From the NCBI GenBank assembly GCA_045807225.1, contig JBJMHU010000009.1, forward strand, positions 1-29,587: 29,587 nucleotides of DNA, read 5' to 3'. The notes below the pieces were generated by a model. That model saw only the letters and a list, made by a program, of their open reading frames with translations, was not told the origin of the DNA and searched no databases. This stretch comes from Fodinibacter sp045807225. Its GTDB lineage: Bacteria > Actinomycetota > Actinomycetes > Actinomycetales > Dermatophilaceae. A program made the position numbers and the translations under genes. How positions within the stretch are numbered: the first letter of the stretch is position 1; the number at the start of each line of letters is the position of its first letter. Shown here in pieces: positions 7,978 to 16,021 of the stretch.

Positions 7978-8979
7978 GTGAACCGGCCACCGGCGACCGA
8001 CCTGGCTGCCGCCCCGATGCTGCTGTCCGAGGACACCCGGCTGATGACCAAGGTGGCCCGGCTCTACCACGAGCAGGGCGTGCGCCAGCCCGAGATCGCC
8101 CAGCGCCTGAACATCTCGCAGCCCCGCGTCTCACGACTGCTGAAGAAGGCGGTCGCGACCGGCATCGTGCGCACCACGGTGGTGGCTCCGCGCGGCGTCT
8201 TCGCCGACCTCGAGGACGAGGTGGAGCGCCTCTACGGGCTCTCCGAGGTGGTCGTCGCCGACACCGACGACGAGGAGGACGAGCTGGTCATCACCCCCGC
8301 GCTGGGCGCGGCGGCCGCGTTCTACCTCGAGACCACCCTGACCGGCGGCGAGCGCATCGGCCTCTCCTCGTGGAGCTCCACGCTGCTGGCGACGGTCGAC
8401 TCGATGCGGCCCCGGCACAGCCACGAGTGCGACTCGGTCGTCCAGGTGCTCGGCGGCCTCGGGCAGCCTTCGGCGCAGGCGCGCGCCACCCACATGGTCG
8501 GCCGGCTGGTGCAGGTGACCGGCGCGACCGCCACCTACCTCCCCGCCCCTGGGCTGGTCGCCACGGCGCAGACCAGGCGGGCCCTGATGCGCGAGGAGAG
8601 CATCGCCGCAGCCGTGCAGGCCTTCCCTGACCTCACGGTGCTGCTCGCCGGCATCGGCAGCCTGATGCCCTCTCCCCTGCTGCGCGCCAGCGGCAACGCC
8701 GTGAGCCCGCAGGACGAGGACCTGCTGCGCACGGCCGGCGCCGTCGGTGACGTCTGCATGCGGTACTTCGACGCCGCTGGCAACCCCGTCGACAGCCACC
8801 TCGACGACCGGATCCTCGGCATCGACCGCCGGACCCTGCGGCAGATACCCCGACGCATCGGCGTCGCCGGCGGCCGCCGCAAGCACGAGGCCATCCGGGC
8901 CGCGCTGCTCGGGGGCTGGATCAACACCCTGGTCACCGACAGCGCCACGGCCGTCTACCTGCGTCGGTCCGCGAGCTGA
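7978..8979 (+). CDS. SorC/DeoR-type sugar-binding transcriptional regulator
   Basis: The 333-residue protein has an N-terminal winged helix with the recognition region PEIAQRLNISQPRVSRLLKKA (about 38-58) and a C-terminal SorC sugar-binding domain (about 80-333) related to sugar-phosphate isomerase folds, with GLSSWSSTLLATV, VLLAGIGS, and a conserved tail GGRRKHEAIRAALLGGWINTLVTD. Family members bind a phosphorylated sugar from the pathway they control and act as repressors or activators. The GTG at 7978 is set by GGAGG 5 nt upstream; longer in-frame readings run antisense through two other genes. It sits between the GH140-like gene and the kinase operon, so it is the natural candidate for the operator shared at 9099 and 18348. 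Confidence 0.92.
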   Translation: MNRPPATDLAAAPMLLSEDTRLMTKVARLYHEQGVRQPEIAQRLNISQPRVSRLLKKAVATGIVRTTVVAPRGVFADLEDEVERLYGLSEVVVADTDDEEDELVITPALGAAAAFYLETTLTGGERIGLSSWSSTLLATVDSMRPRHSHECDSVVQVLGGLGQPSAQARATHMVGRLVQVTGATATYLPAPGLVATAQTRRALMREESIAAAVQAFPDLTVLLAGIGSLMPSPLLRASGNAVSPQDEDLLRTAGAVGDVCMRYFDAAGNPVDSHLDDRILGIDRRTLRQIPRRIGVAGGRRKHEAIRAALLGGWINTLVTDSATAVYLRRSAS

Positions 8980-8983
8980 CGAC

Positions 8984-9019
8984 GGACGCCCGGGCAGCCA
9001 CGTGCCCGCGCGTTCGTCC
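8984..9019 (+). terminator. Bipartite hairpin after the SorC gene
   Basis: Just past the stop codon, GGACG (8984-8988) pairs with CGTCC (9015-9019), enclosing CGGGCA (8991-8996) paired with TGCCCG (9003-9008). No T-tract follows. It would separate the SorC transcript from the kinase promoter at 9058. Confidence 0.4.
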
Positions 9020-9057
9020 CTCGAGCCGTCGGCAGCCTCCGTGCTCACCCGCCCCCG

Positions 9058-9124
9058 TTGACACCTCGGGTCGCTGCGCCCTACGCTGACAGTGACTTCA
9101 TTCACTACCGAATGGATATTCCAT
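9058..9124 (+). promoter_or_regulatory. Kinase-operon promoter with downstream operator
   Basis: TTGACA (9058-9063), an 18-nt spacer and TACGCT (9082-9087) make a strong housekeeping promoter. Eleven nt after the -10 begins an inverted repeat CATTC-N6-GAATG (9099-9114), followed by ATGGA-TAT-TCCAT (9112-9124), a 13-bp palindrome ending at the kinase ATG. Being just past the expected transcription start, the site should block RNA polymerase when bound. The same element with the same spacing precedes the importer operon at 18389-18333. Confidence 0.75.
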
Positions 9125-10664
9125 GACGCGTCCGGGCTCGGCGAACGGCTCCGGTGCCGTGCTGGCCGTGGACCAGGGGACGACGAACACCAAGGCCCTG
9201 CTCCTCGACGGCGACACCGGTGAGGTGGTCGCCGAGGGCTCGGCGCCCGCCGGCATCCGCTTCCCGGCGCCCGGCTGGGTGGAGCAGGACGCCGACCAGC
9301 TCTGGGACGCCACGGTCGCCGCCATCGACGCCTGCCTGGAGCAGCGGCCCGACACCGAGGTGGTCGGCATCGGCATCTCGACCCAGCGCGAGACCGCGGT
9401 GTGCTGGAGCCGGAGCACCGGCCGGGCCCTGGGCCCGGCGCTGGGTTGGCAGGACGCTCGCACCGCGGCGTGGTGCGACGACCTCGCTGCCGCGAACCCC
9501 CGCGCCGAAACGCTGGTCCACGACCGCACCGGCCTGGCCCTCGACCCGATGTTCTCCGCGCCGAAGTTCCGTGCGGCCATCACCACGGCGATCGACGCAG
9601 GCGCCGACCCGCGCGACGTCGCCGTGGGCACGGTCGACTCCTGGCTCGTCTGGAAGCTGACCGGCGAGCACCTCACCGAGCTCGGCAACGCCTCCCGCAC
9701 GCTCCTGCTCGACCTGCAGCGGCTGGCCTGGCACGACGACCTTCTCGCCCTGTTCGGCATCGACGGGCACCACCTCGCCGAGGTCCGCCCCTCAGATGCC
9801 GGCTTCGGTGCCACCACGACGCAGCTCGGGCGACTGGGTGCCGGGGTCCCGGTCGCCGCCGCGCTCGCCGACTCCCACGCCGCGCTCTACCACCACGGCT
9901 GCACGCAGCCCGGCACGGGCAAGGCCACCTACGGAACCGGCACCTCGGTCATGAGCCCGACAGGTGACCTGCGCCCCGCGCCCGCGGGCATCGCCACCAC
10001 CCTCGCGTGGCACACCGGTGGCCGGCCCACCTACGCCCGCGAGGGGAACATCGTCGCGAGCGGCTCGGCCCTCGACTGGATGGCGACGACGCTGGGCGCA
10101 CCCGGCGGCGCCGCAGGCGGCGCGTTCCTCACCGAGCTCGCGTCGTCCGTTCCGGACAGCGCCGGGGTGTCCTTCGTGCCGGCCTTCTCGGGACTCGGGG
10201 CGCCGCACTGGGACCGCACCGCCGTCGGCATCGTCACGGGGGTCAGTGGAGGCACCGGGCGCGCGCACCTCGCCCGGGCGGCGCTCGAAGCGGTCGCGCA
10301 CCAGGTCGCCGACGTGGTGGAGGCGATGGAGACCGACGCCGGGGCACGGATCGAGGTGCTCCACGCCGACGGCGGCGCCACGGCATCCCGCCTGTTGATG
10401 CAGCTCCAGGCCGACCTGCTGTCCCGGCCGCTCGAGGTCGCCGACAGCCCGGCCGCCTCCGCCCTGGGCGCCGCCCGGCTCGCCGCCGAGCGGCTCGGGG
10501 TCGCCCCGCCGGCGGTCGTCACGGGCGAGCGGGTCCACCCCACGTCCACCAGCCCCGCCGCAGCCCGCGCGGCCTGGGCCCGAGCCGTCTCCCGCGCCCG
10601 CGGGAAGTCCGTGTCACCGCAGACCCACGTCGCCGGTGACGGCGAGATCGAGAGGAACACCTGA
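9123..10664 (+). CDS. FGGY-family carbohydrate kinase, putative apulose kinase
   Basis: The 513-residue protein is a complete FGGY kinase. It has the N-terminal phosphate loop DQGTTNTK (17-24), the ISTQRET and WQDARTAAW substrate segments, the probable catalytic base D250 in ADSHAALYHHG, the glycine-rich YGTGTSV, and the C-terminal GGATASRLLMQLQADLL. General similarity is to the glycerol/xylulose kinase group; exact substrate cannot be read from these motifs. The first gene of a four-gene operon with an isomerase and a split transketolase, it fits phosphorylation of D-apulose at C4 (AplK role). The ATG at 9123 is the first in-frame start after a stop at 9093; no Shine-Dalgarno sequence precedes it. 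Its TGA overlaps the next ATG by 1 nt. Confidence 0.9.
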   Translation: MTRPGSANGSGAVLAVDQGTTNTKALLLDGDTGEVVAEGSAPAGIRFPAPGWVEQDADQLWDATVAAIDACLEQRPDTEVVGIGISTQRETAVCWSRSTGRALGPALGWQDARTAAWCDDLAAANPRAETLVHDRTGLALDPMFSAPKFRAAITTAIDAGADPRDVAVGTVDSWLVWKLTGEHLTELGNASRTLLLDLQRLAWHDDLLALFGIDGHHLAEVRPSDAGFGATTTQLGRLGAGVPVAAALADSHAALYHHGCTQPGTGKATYGTGTSVMSPTGDLRPAPAGIATTLAWHTGGRPTYAREGNIVASGSALDWMATTLGAPGGAAGGAFLTELASSVPDSAGVSFVPAFSGLGAPHWDRTAVGIVTGVSGGTGRAHLARAALEAVAHQVADVVEAMETDAGARIEVLHADGGATASRLLMQLQADLLSRPLEVADSPAASALGAARLAAERLGVAPPAVVTGERVHPTSTSPAAARAAWARAVSRARGKSVSPQTHVAGDGEIERNT

Positions 10665-11656
10665 TGTCCGACTACCCACCCTTCGGGGCCGGCCTGTGGC
10701 ACTTCGCGTCCTACCTGGACCGGTACGCCACCGACGGCTACGCGCCGCCCGTGAGCACCCTGGAGCAGATCGCCCGGGCCGGCGAGGTCGGCGACCTCTC
10801 GGTCGTCGACGTGCCCTACCCCTTCACCGAGGGGGTCACGGTCGAACAGGTCAGCCAGGCGCTGGCCGACAACGGGCTGGAGGCGATCGGGGTGACACCG
10901 GAGATCTACATGCGCAAGTACCGCAACGGCGCCTTCACCAACCCCGATGCCGCCGTGCGTGCCGACGCCATCGCCTTCCTCAACGAGGCCGCCGACGTGG
11001 TGCGCGCCCTCGGGGCGAAGTACCTCAAGGTGTGGCCCGGCCAGGACGGCTGGGACTACCCCTTCCAGGTGAGCCACAAGGAGCAGTGGGACCTCGCCGT
11101 GTCCGGGATGCGCGAGCTCGCGCTGGCCAACCCCGACCTCAAGATCGTCATCGAGTACAAGCCGCGCGAGCCCCGCAACAAGATGTTCTGGGACTCCGCC
11201 GCCAAGACCGCGCTCGGCATCAAGGCGATGGGCGTCGACAACGTCGGCGTGCTGCTCGACTTCGGGCACGCGCTCTACGGTGGCGAGTCCCCCTCTGCGG
11301 CAGCGCAGCTGCTCATCGACCACGGCCTGCTGTGGGGGATGGACGTGAACGACAACCTTCGCGGCTGGGATGACGACATGGTCGTCGGCACCGTCCACCC
11401 TGTCGAGGTCTTCGAGTTCTTCTACACGCTGAAGATCAACAACTGGGAGGGTGTGTGGCAGCTCGACCAGTTCCCCTTCCGCGAGGACACGGTCGAGGCC
11501 GCGCGGCTGTCGATCCGCTTCCTGAAGGCGCTGCACCGCGCCCTCGACGAGCTCGACGTCGACGCCCTGCGCGAGGCCCAGTCCCGGCAGGACGCCCTCG
11601 CGGCCCAGAAGCTCGTGCAGGACGTGCTGTTCGCCTGCATGCGGAGCGAGCCGTGA
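10664..11656 (+). CDS. TIM-barrel sugar isomerase, putative D-apiose isomerase
   Basis: The 330-residue protein belongs to the xylose-isomerase-like TIM-barrel superfamily. Candidate metal ligands are E164 in IEYKPREPR, D199 and H202 in LLDFGHA, and D227/D230 in GMDVNDN, with an active-site tail GTVHPVEVFEF. The pattern recalls rhamnose-isomerase-like aldose-ketose isomerases. In this operon it would convert an aldose into the ketose used by the upstream kinase; D-apiose to D-apulose (ApsI role) is the best contextual assignment. An epimerase or an isomerase for another pentose remains possible. The start ATG overlaps the kinase stop, with AGAGGA upstream; the stop overlaps the transketolase GTG by 4 nt, indicating coupled translation. 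Confidence 0.88.
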   Translation: MSDYPPFGAGLWHFASYLDRYATDGYAPPVSTLEQIARAGEVGDLSVVDVPYPFTEGVTVEQVSQALADNGLEAIGVTPEIYMRKYRNGAFTNPDAAVRADAIAFLNEAADVVRALGAKYLKVWPGQDGWDYPFQVSHKEQWDLAVSGMRELALANPDLKIVIEYKPREPRNKMFWDSAAKTALGIKAMGVDNVGVLLDFGHALYGGESPSAAAQLLIDHGLLWGMDVNDNLRGWDDDMVVGTVHPVEVFEFFYTLKINNWEGVWQLDQFPFREDTVEAARLSIRFLKALHRALDELDVDALREAQSRQDALAAQKLVQDVLFACMRSEP

Positions 11657-12573
11657 GCACGACCGAGGACCTCGTCCCCCACGTCGACACCGGCGCCGTC
11701 CCCGCCGGCACCCTGCGGGTGCTGGGTCGGGTGCCGGCCGACGCCACTCGTGCGGATGCCGTCGCACACCTCGCCGAGGCCGCGCGCCTCGTCCGTCGCC
11801 GCGACATCGAGATGATCAAGGCCTCCGGCCTGGGCCACATCGGCGGCGAGTTCTCGGTCATCGACATCCTGGTCACCCTGTACCTCTCGGCGATGAACAT
11901 GTCGCCCGAGCTGCTGGGCGACCCGGAGCGGGACCGCTTCATCCTCTCCAAGGGCCACGCCGCGGCCGCCCTGTACACGACCCTCGCCGTGGCCGGCTTC
12001 CTGCCGCCCGAGGAGCTGTCGACCTTCATGCAGCCGCAGTCGCAGCTCAACGGGCACCCGGCGCGCACCAAGGTTGCTGCGGTCGAGGCGAGCACCGGGC
12101 CCCTGGGTCACGGGTTGCCGATCGCGGTCGGCACCGCCTTCGCCGGCGCGCTCGACGACTCCGCCCGTCGCACCTTCGTCGTGGTCGGCGACGGTGAGCT
12201 GCAGGAGGGGTCGAACTGGGAGGCGCTGATGACGGCCGGCAACCACCGGCTCTCACACCTGTGCGTGATCGTCGACCGCAACCGGCTCCAGCAGGGCGCC
12301 CGCGTCGAGGACACCAACGACCTCGAACCGCTGGGCGACAAGCTGGCGGCCTTCGGCCTGGAGGTCGTCGACGTCGACGGCCACGACCACAGTGCCCTGC
12401 TCGACGTCCTGGCCGGCGTGCCCGCGGCGTCCGGCAAGCCGACCGCCGTCATCGCCCACACGAAGAAGGGGCACCCGATCTCCTTCATGTCCGACAACGT
12501 CGCCTGGCACCACAAGGTCCCCACGGCCGAACAGGTCACCCAGGCCCTCGCAGAGCTGGAGACCACCTCATGA
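11653..12573 (+). CDS. Transketolase N-terminal subunit, putative apulose-4-phosphate transketolase large part
   Basis: The 306-residue protein is the thiamine-diphosphate-binding half of a split transketolase. The ThDP/Mg motif runs from GDGELQEGSNWE (179-190) to N210 in DRNRLQQ. Catalytic or phosphate-contacting histidines are H62 (GLGHIGG), H102 (SKGHAA) and H153 (STGPLGHG). The active enzyme would be a heterotetramer with the next gene's product. In the D-apiose pathway the reaction is D-apulose 4-phosphate plus glyceraldehyde 3-phosphate giving dihydroxyacetone phosphate plus xylulose 5-phosphate (AptA role). Split transketolases also occur in other pathways, so the substrate is inferred from neighbours. 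The GTG overlaps the preceding stop as GTGA, with GGAG about 8 nt upstream. Confidence 0.9.
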   Translation: MSTTEDLVPHVDTGAVPAGTLRVLGRVPADATRADAVAHLAEAARLVRRRDIEMIKASGLGHIGGEFSVIDILVTLYLSAMNMSPELLGDPERDRFILSKGHAAAALYTTLAVAGFLPPEELSTFMQPQSQLNGHPARTKVAAVEASTGPLGHGLPIAVGTAFAGALDDSARRTFVVVGDGELQEGSNWEALMTAGNHRLSHLCVIVDRNRLQQGARVEDTNDLEPLGDKLAAFGLEVVDVDGHDHSALLDVLAGVPAASGKPTAVIAHTKKGHPISFMSDNVAWHHKVPTAEQVTQALAELETTS

Positions 12574-13526
12574 CGACCGCCACCCCGACGGCAGCGGTGC
12601 TGCACGACTGCCGCGACGCCTGGGTCACGACCCTGGTCGAGCTCGCCGAGGCAGACCGCCGGATCGTCGCCGTCGTCAACGACTCCGTCGGCTCCAGCAA
12701 GCTCGGACCCTTCCAGGAGCGGTTCCCCGACCGCCTCGTCAACGTCGGGATCGCGGAGCAGGACATGGTCGGCGTCGGCGCGGGACTGGCCAACGGCGGC
12801 AAGATCCCCTTCGTCTCGGCGGCCGCCTGCTTCCTCACCGCCCGAGCGATGGAGCAGATCAAGGTGGATGCCGCCTACTCCCAGCACCACCTGGTGCTCG
12901 TCGGCCAGTCACCCGGCATGGCCTACGGCGAGCTCGGCCCCACCCATCACTCCATCGAGGACCTCTCGTGGCTGCGCACCATCCCCGGGCTGACCGTGCT
13001 GGTGCCCACCGACCCGGTCGAGACCGCCCAGGCCGTGCGGTGGGCGGCCGGTGCCGGGCGACCGGTCTTCATCCGGGTGAGCCGGATGGGCGTGCCCGAC
13101 GTCATGCCGCAGGGCTACCAGTTCGCTCCCGGGCGAGCGGTCGAGCTGCGGCGCGGTGACGACGTCACCCTCGCCGCGACCGGCGTCACGGTCACCCGCG
13201 CCCTGGCCGCCGCCGACCTGCTCGAGCGGGACGGCGTGGCCGCGCGCGTGCTGGCGGTGCCCAGCATCAAGCCGCTCGACGGCGAGGCCCTGCTGGCGGC
13301 CGCGCAGGAGACCGCGGGCATCGTCACCGTCGAGGAGGCCCTCACCTCCGGCCTCGGTGGCGCCGTGGCCGAGTTCCTGGCGCCGCGCCGGCCGACGCAC
13401 CTGCGGTTCGTGGGCGTCCCTGACTCCTTCGCCCCCACCGGCTCCATCGAGTGGCTGCTCGACCATTTCGGCATCAACGCCGAGGGCATCGCCACCAAGG
13501 CGCGCGAGATCCTGGCCACCGCCTGA
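12570..13526 (+). CDS. Transketolase C-terminal subunit, putative apulose-4-phosphate transketolase small part
   Basis: The 318-residue protein carries the pyrimidine-binding and C-terminal transketolase domains. E63 in NVGIAEQDMVGVGAGLA is the glutamate that activates the ThDP aminopyrimidine; D38 in VVNDSVGSSKL and the GPTHHSIEDLSWLRTIPGL segment are typical. The C-terminal domain starts at about residue 190 and ends with the FAPTGSIEWLLDHFGI segment seen in transketolase C-termini. It pairs with the N-terminal subunit, which it overlaps by ATGA. It is the last gene of the kinase operon; two hairpins lie in the 282-bp gap that follows. Corresponds to the AptB role if the apiose assignment is right. 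Confidence 0.9.
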   Translation: MTTATPTAAVLHDCRDAWVTTLVELAEADRRIVAVVNDSVGSSKLGPFQERFPDRLVNVGIAEQDMVGVGAGLANGGKIPFVSAAACFLTARAMEQIKVDAAYSQHHLVLVGQSPGMAYGELGPTHHSIEDLSWLRTIPGLTVLVPTDPVETAQAVRWAAGAGRPVFIRVSRMGVPDVMPQGYQFAPGRAVELRRGDDVTLAATGVTVTRALAAADLLERDGVAARVLAVPSIKPLDGEALLAAAQETAGIVTVEEALTSGLGGAVAEFLAPRRPTHLRFVGVPDSFAPTGSIEWLLDHFGINAEGIATKAREILATA

Positions 13527-13589
13527 GCCGGACGGCCGGATTGCCCGAGCTGGGCACCGGGCCGGCGGGACCGTGCGGTGAACCGCCGC

Positions 13590-13610
13590 GCCGGCCAGGT
13601 CCTGGCCGGC
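13590..13610 (+). terminator. Hairpin after the kinase-transketolase operon
   Basis: GCCGGCCAGG and CCTGGCCGGC flank a single T as a near-perfect 21-bp palindrome, 63 nt after the transketolase stop, followed by CTTCC. A smaller GCGGT-GA-ACCGC stem precedes it at 13575-13586. Likely end of the plus-strand operon. Confidence 0.5.
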
Positions 13611-13747
13611 CTTCCGGGATCGACCACCCAAGCCCACTGTCGGCGGGCGAGGACCAGCCCGGCCGGCATCCTTCACGTGGGTGCCCAGGGGGTCGCCCCT
13701 GCAGCCGCCCGAGCACCCGAGCCGGAACGCACGCCCGGGACCCCGAA

Positions 13748-13786
13748 CGGCGGGGTGGTCGGCGTCGAGTCGCGACCACCCCGCCG
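13748..13786. terminator. Long hairpin between convergent operons
   Basis: Perfect 14-bp arms CGGCGGGGTGGTCG (13748-13761) and its complement (13773-13786) enclose an 11-nt loop. It lies 22 bp beyond the stop of the minus-strand binding-protein gene and 221 bp beyond the plus-strand operon. It most likely ends the importer transcript and may work both ways. Confidence 0.65.
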
Positions 13787-13808
13787 AGTTGCGGGGACGA
13801 GAACCGGA

Positions 13809-14816
13809 CTAGCCGGCGACAGAGAAGTTGGTCACCTTGGCGGCGTTGTCGCTGTTGACGAGGACGCAGTCGACGGACTGCTTCTCGGGCTGGGTGGCCT
13901 TGCCGCTCTTGATGAACTCGTCGGCCTGCTGAACCGCCATCTCGGCGATCTGGCTGGCCGGCTGGAGCACGGTGGCCTTGATCTTGTCGGCCGTGATCGA
14001 GCTGACGACGTCGGGGCTGCCGTCGAAGCCGACCACGATGACGTTCTTCTTGCCGGCGGCGTCGAGGGCTGCCTGCGCGCCGAGGGCCATCGTGTCGTTG
14101 CCGGCGATGATGCCCTTGATGTCGGGGTGGGCCTGCAGGATCGTCTGGGTCTTGGCCAGCGCCTCGGCCTGGTCCCAGTTGGCGGTCTGCTGGGCGACCA
14201 TCTTCATGGCAGGGATCTGGTCGAGGATGTCGTGGTAGCCCTTGGAGCGCACGCCGGCGTTGGTGTCGGTCTCCTTGCCGGTGAGCTCGGCGTACGAGCC
14301 GGTGTTGGCCATCAGCTTGGCGAACTCCTGGCCGCCGAGCGAGGCACCCTGGGCGTTGTTCGACACGATCTGGGCGGCCGCGACACCGGTCTGGTTGATC
14401 TCGCGGTCGATGAGGAACGACGGGATGCCGGCGTCCTTGGCCTTCTGCACGGCCGTGACCGTCACGTCGGCGCCGGCGTTGTCGAGGATGATCGCGGCGG
14501 CCTTGCGGGAGATGGCCGTGTCGAACGCCTGGCTCTGCTTGGTCGGGTCGTCGTCGTGGCTGATGACCAGGGTCTCGTAGCCGAGCTCCTTGGCCTTGGC
14601 CGCCGCGGCATCCTGCTCGGCCTTGAAGAAGACGTTGTCCGGGGACGGGGTGATGATGACGACCAGCTTCGAGCCACCGGCGGCCGAGGAGGCCGCGGCG
14701 CTGGGGCTGCTGGATGACGCGTCGTCGGAGCTGCCGCAGGCCGCCGTGGCGAGGGCCAGGGCCGCCGCCGCGATCGACACGAGCACGCGGCCCATGGGGG
14801 AGGTGTGACGGAACAT
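13809..14816 (-). CDS. Sugar ABC transporter substrate-binding lipoprotein (RbsB-like)
   Basis: The 335-residue precursor has a type II signal peptide with lipobox ATAAC, so C27 becomes the lipidated N-terminus on the outer face of the membrane. A Ser/Ala-rich linker (about 28-48) leads to a periplasmic-binding-protein type I fold: VVIITPSPDNVFFKAEQD, a hinge near LIDRE, GIIAGNDTMALGAQAAL, and VVGFDGSPDVV, as in ribose/erythritol/allose binders. The ligand is probably the sugar of the facing catabolic operon, D-apiose by context. ATG at 14816 has AAAGGA upstream with good spacing. It is the last gene of a four-gene importer operon, 113 bp after the permease, and may have its own promoter or processing site. 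Confidence 0.9.
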   Translation of the reverse strand: MFRHTSPMGRVLVSIAAAALALATAACGSSDDASSSSPSAAASSAAGGSKLVVIITPSPDNVFFKAEQDAAAAKAKELGYETLVISHDDDPTKQSQAFDTAISRKAAAIILDNAGADVTVTAVQKAKDAGIPSFLIDREINQTGVAAAQIVSNNAQGASLGGQEFAKLMANTGSYAELTGKETDTNAGVRSKGYHDILDQIPAMKMVAQQTANWDQAEALAKTQTILQAHPDIKGIIAGNDTMALGAQAALDAAGKKNVIVVGFDGSPDVVSSITADKIKATVLQPASQIAEMAVQQADEFIKSGKATQPEKQSVDCVLVNSDNAAKVTNFSVAG

Positions 14817-14902
14817 CGTTGTCCTTTCGAGGTGCTACGGGGTCGGGGGTGGACGGAACTCGTGTGCGGGTGACGACCAGCGCGCTGCCGGGTCCCGAGC
14901 TC

Positions 14903-14922
14903 GCCGGGCCGTGGCCCCCGGC
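14903..14922 (-). terminator. Small hairpin between permease and binding-protein genes
   Basis: GCCGGG (14903-14908) and CCCGGC (14917-14922) can pair just after the permease stop codon, in the only real gap of the importer operon. It may be a processing or attenuation site; the effect is not clear. Confidence 0.3.
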
Positions 14923-14929
14923 CGGCGGC

Positions 14930-16021
14930 TCACGCCGTGCGCCCGGAGAGGCTCGACTGGAGCCGCTGCTGGGCCTGCTCCATGACGATGGCCAGGATGA
15001 TCACGGCGCCCTTGACCACGGACTGCCAGAAGGTCGAGACCCCGATGAGCACCAGGCCGTCGGCGAGGAAGCCGATGACGAAGGCGCCCATGACGGTGCC
15101 GACGATCGTGCCCCGGCCGCCGCTGAGCGCCGTGCCACCGAGCACCGCCGCCGCGATGGCGTTGAGCTCGTAGGTGGTGGCCGTGTCGGGATAGGCCGCG
15201 CCCAGCTCGGAGGTCAGCAGCATCCCGGCGAGCGCGGCGCAGGCGCCGCTGATGACGTAGACGGCGACCGTGATCCGCGAGACCCGGATGCCGGCGAGCA
15301 CCGCGGCGCGGTCGTTGCCGCCGACCGCGTAGACGCGACGGCCGAAGGGGGTCTTCGACGTCACGACGATCGCGACGGCGGCGACGAGCACCATGACCCA
15401 CACCGCCACCGGGATGCCGAGCCAGCTGTCCACGCCGATGACGTGGAAGCCCTGGTTGCCGTGGGCCTCGCTGCCGGCGAGGTTGGGGAACGTCCCGCCG
15501 TTGCTGATCAGCTGGGCGGCGCCACGGGCGACGTACAGCATGCCCAGGGTGGCGATGAAGGGTGGGACGTGGAACTTGGTGATCAGGCTGCCGTTGACCC
15601 ACCCGACGAAGCAGCCGACGAGGATGCCGACCAGGATCACCACGACCACGGACAGGTAGACCACCCCGCCACCGGGCAGCGGCAGCCCACTGAACAGCAA
15701 CCCGCCGACGATCATGCTCGAGAGTCCGGCGATCGAGCCGACGGACAGGTCGATACCGCCGGTGAGGATGACGAACGTGACGCCGATCGCGAGGATCGCG
15801 TTGATGGCCACGTGCTTGGTCATCACGATGAGGTTGCTCGAGGTCAGGTAGTCCGACGAGATCGTGCCGAACAGGATGATGAGCAGCACGAGCACGACCA
15901 CGGTGCGTCCTCGCAGCAGAAGCAGCCCGAGCTTGGCGAGCTGGTCGCCGCGCGAGCTGCCGGGTGCGGTGTCCGGGGTCTGCTTCACGGGCTCGACGGT
16001 CTGGACCTCGGCGTTGGTCAT
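14930..16021 (-). CDS. Sugar ABC transporter permease (RbsC-like)
   Basis: The 363-residue protein is a BPD_transp_2 permease with about nine or ten membrane segments from residue 37 onward after a charged cytosolic N-terminus. Family signatures include GVTFVILTGGIDLSVGSIAG, PPFIATLGMLYVARGAA, the cytosolic coupling loop FGRRVYAVGGNDRAAVLAGI, and GGTALSGGRGTIVGTVMGAF. It forms the channel of the importer with the double ATPase upstream. Its ATG overlaps the ATPase stop as ATGA, so translation is coupled. Confidence 0.92.
   Translation of the reverse strand: MTNAEVQTVEPVKQTPDTAPGSSRGDQLAKLGLLLLRGRTVVVLVLLIILFGTISSDYLTSSNLIVMTKHVAINAILAIGVTFVILTGGIDLSVGSIAGLSSMIVGGLLFSGLPLPGGGVVYLSVVVVILVGILVGCFVGWVNGSLITKFHVPPFIATLGMLYVARGAAQLISNGGTFPNLAGSEAHGNQGFHVIGVDSWLGIPVAVWVMVLVAAVAIVVTSKTPFGRRVYAVGGNDRAAVLAGIRVSRITVAVYVISGACAALAGMLLTSELGAAYPDTATTYELNAIAAAVLGGTALSGGRGTIVGTVMGAFVIGFLADGLVLIGVSTFWQSVVKGAVIILAIVMEQAQQRLQSSLSGRTA

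Noticed and set aside
9123..13526. Erythritol or polyol catabolic operon
   Set aside because: DUF2291 and RbsABC-like importers occur with polyol systems, but no polyol dehydrogenase is present, and an aldose-ketose isomerase plus transketolase next to a GH140-like enzyme fits apiose better. Not fully excluded.
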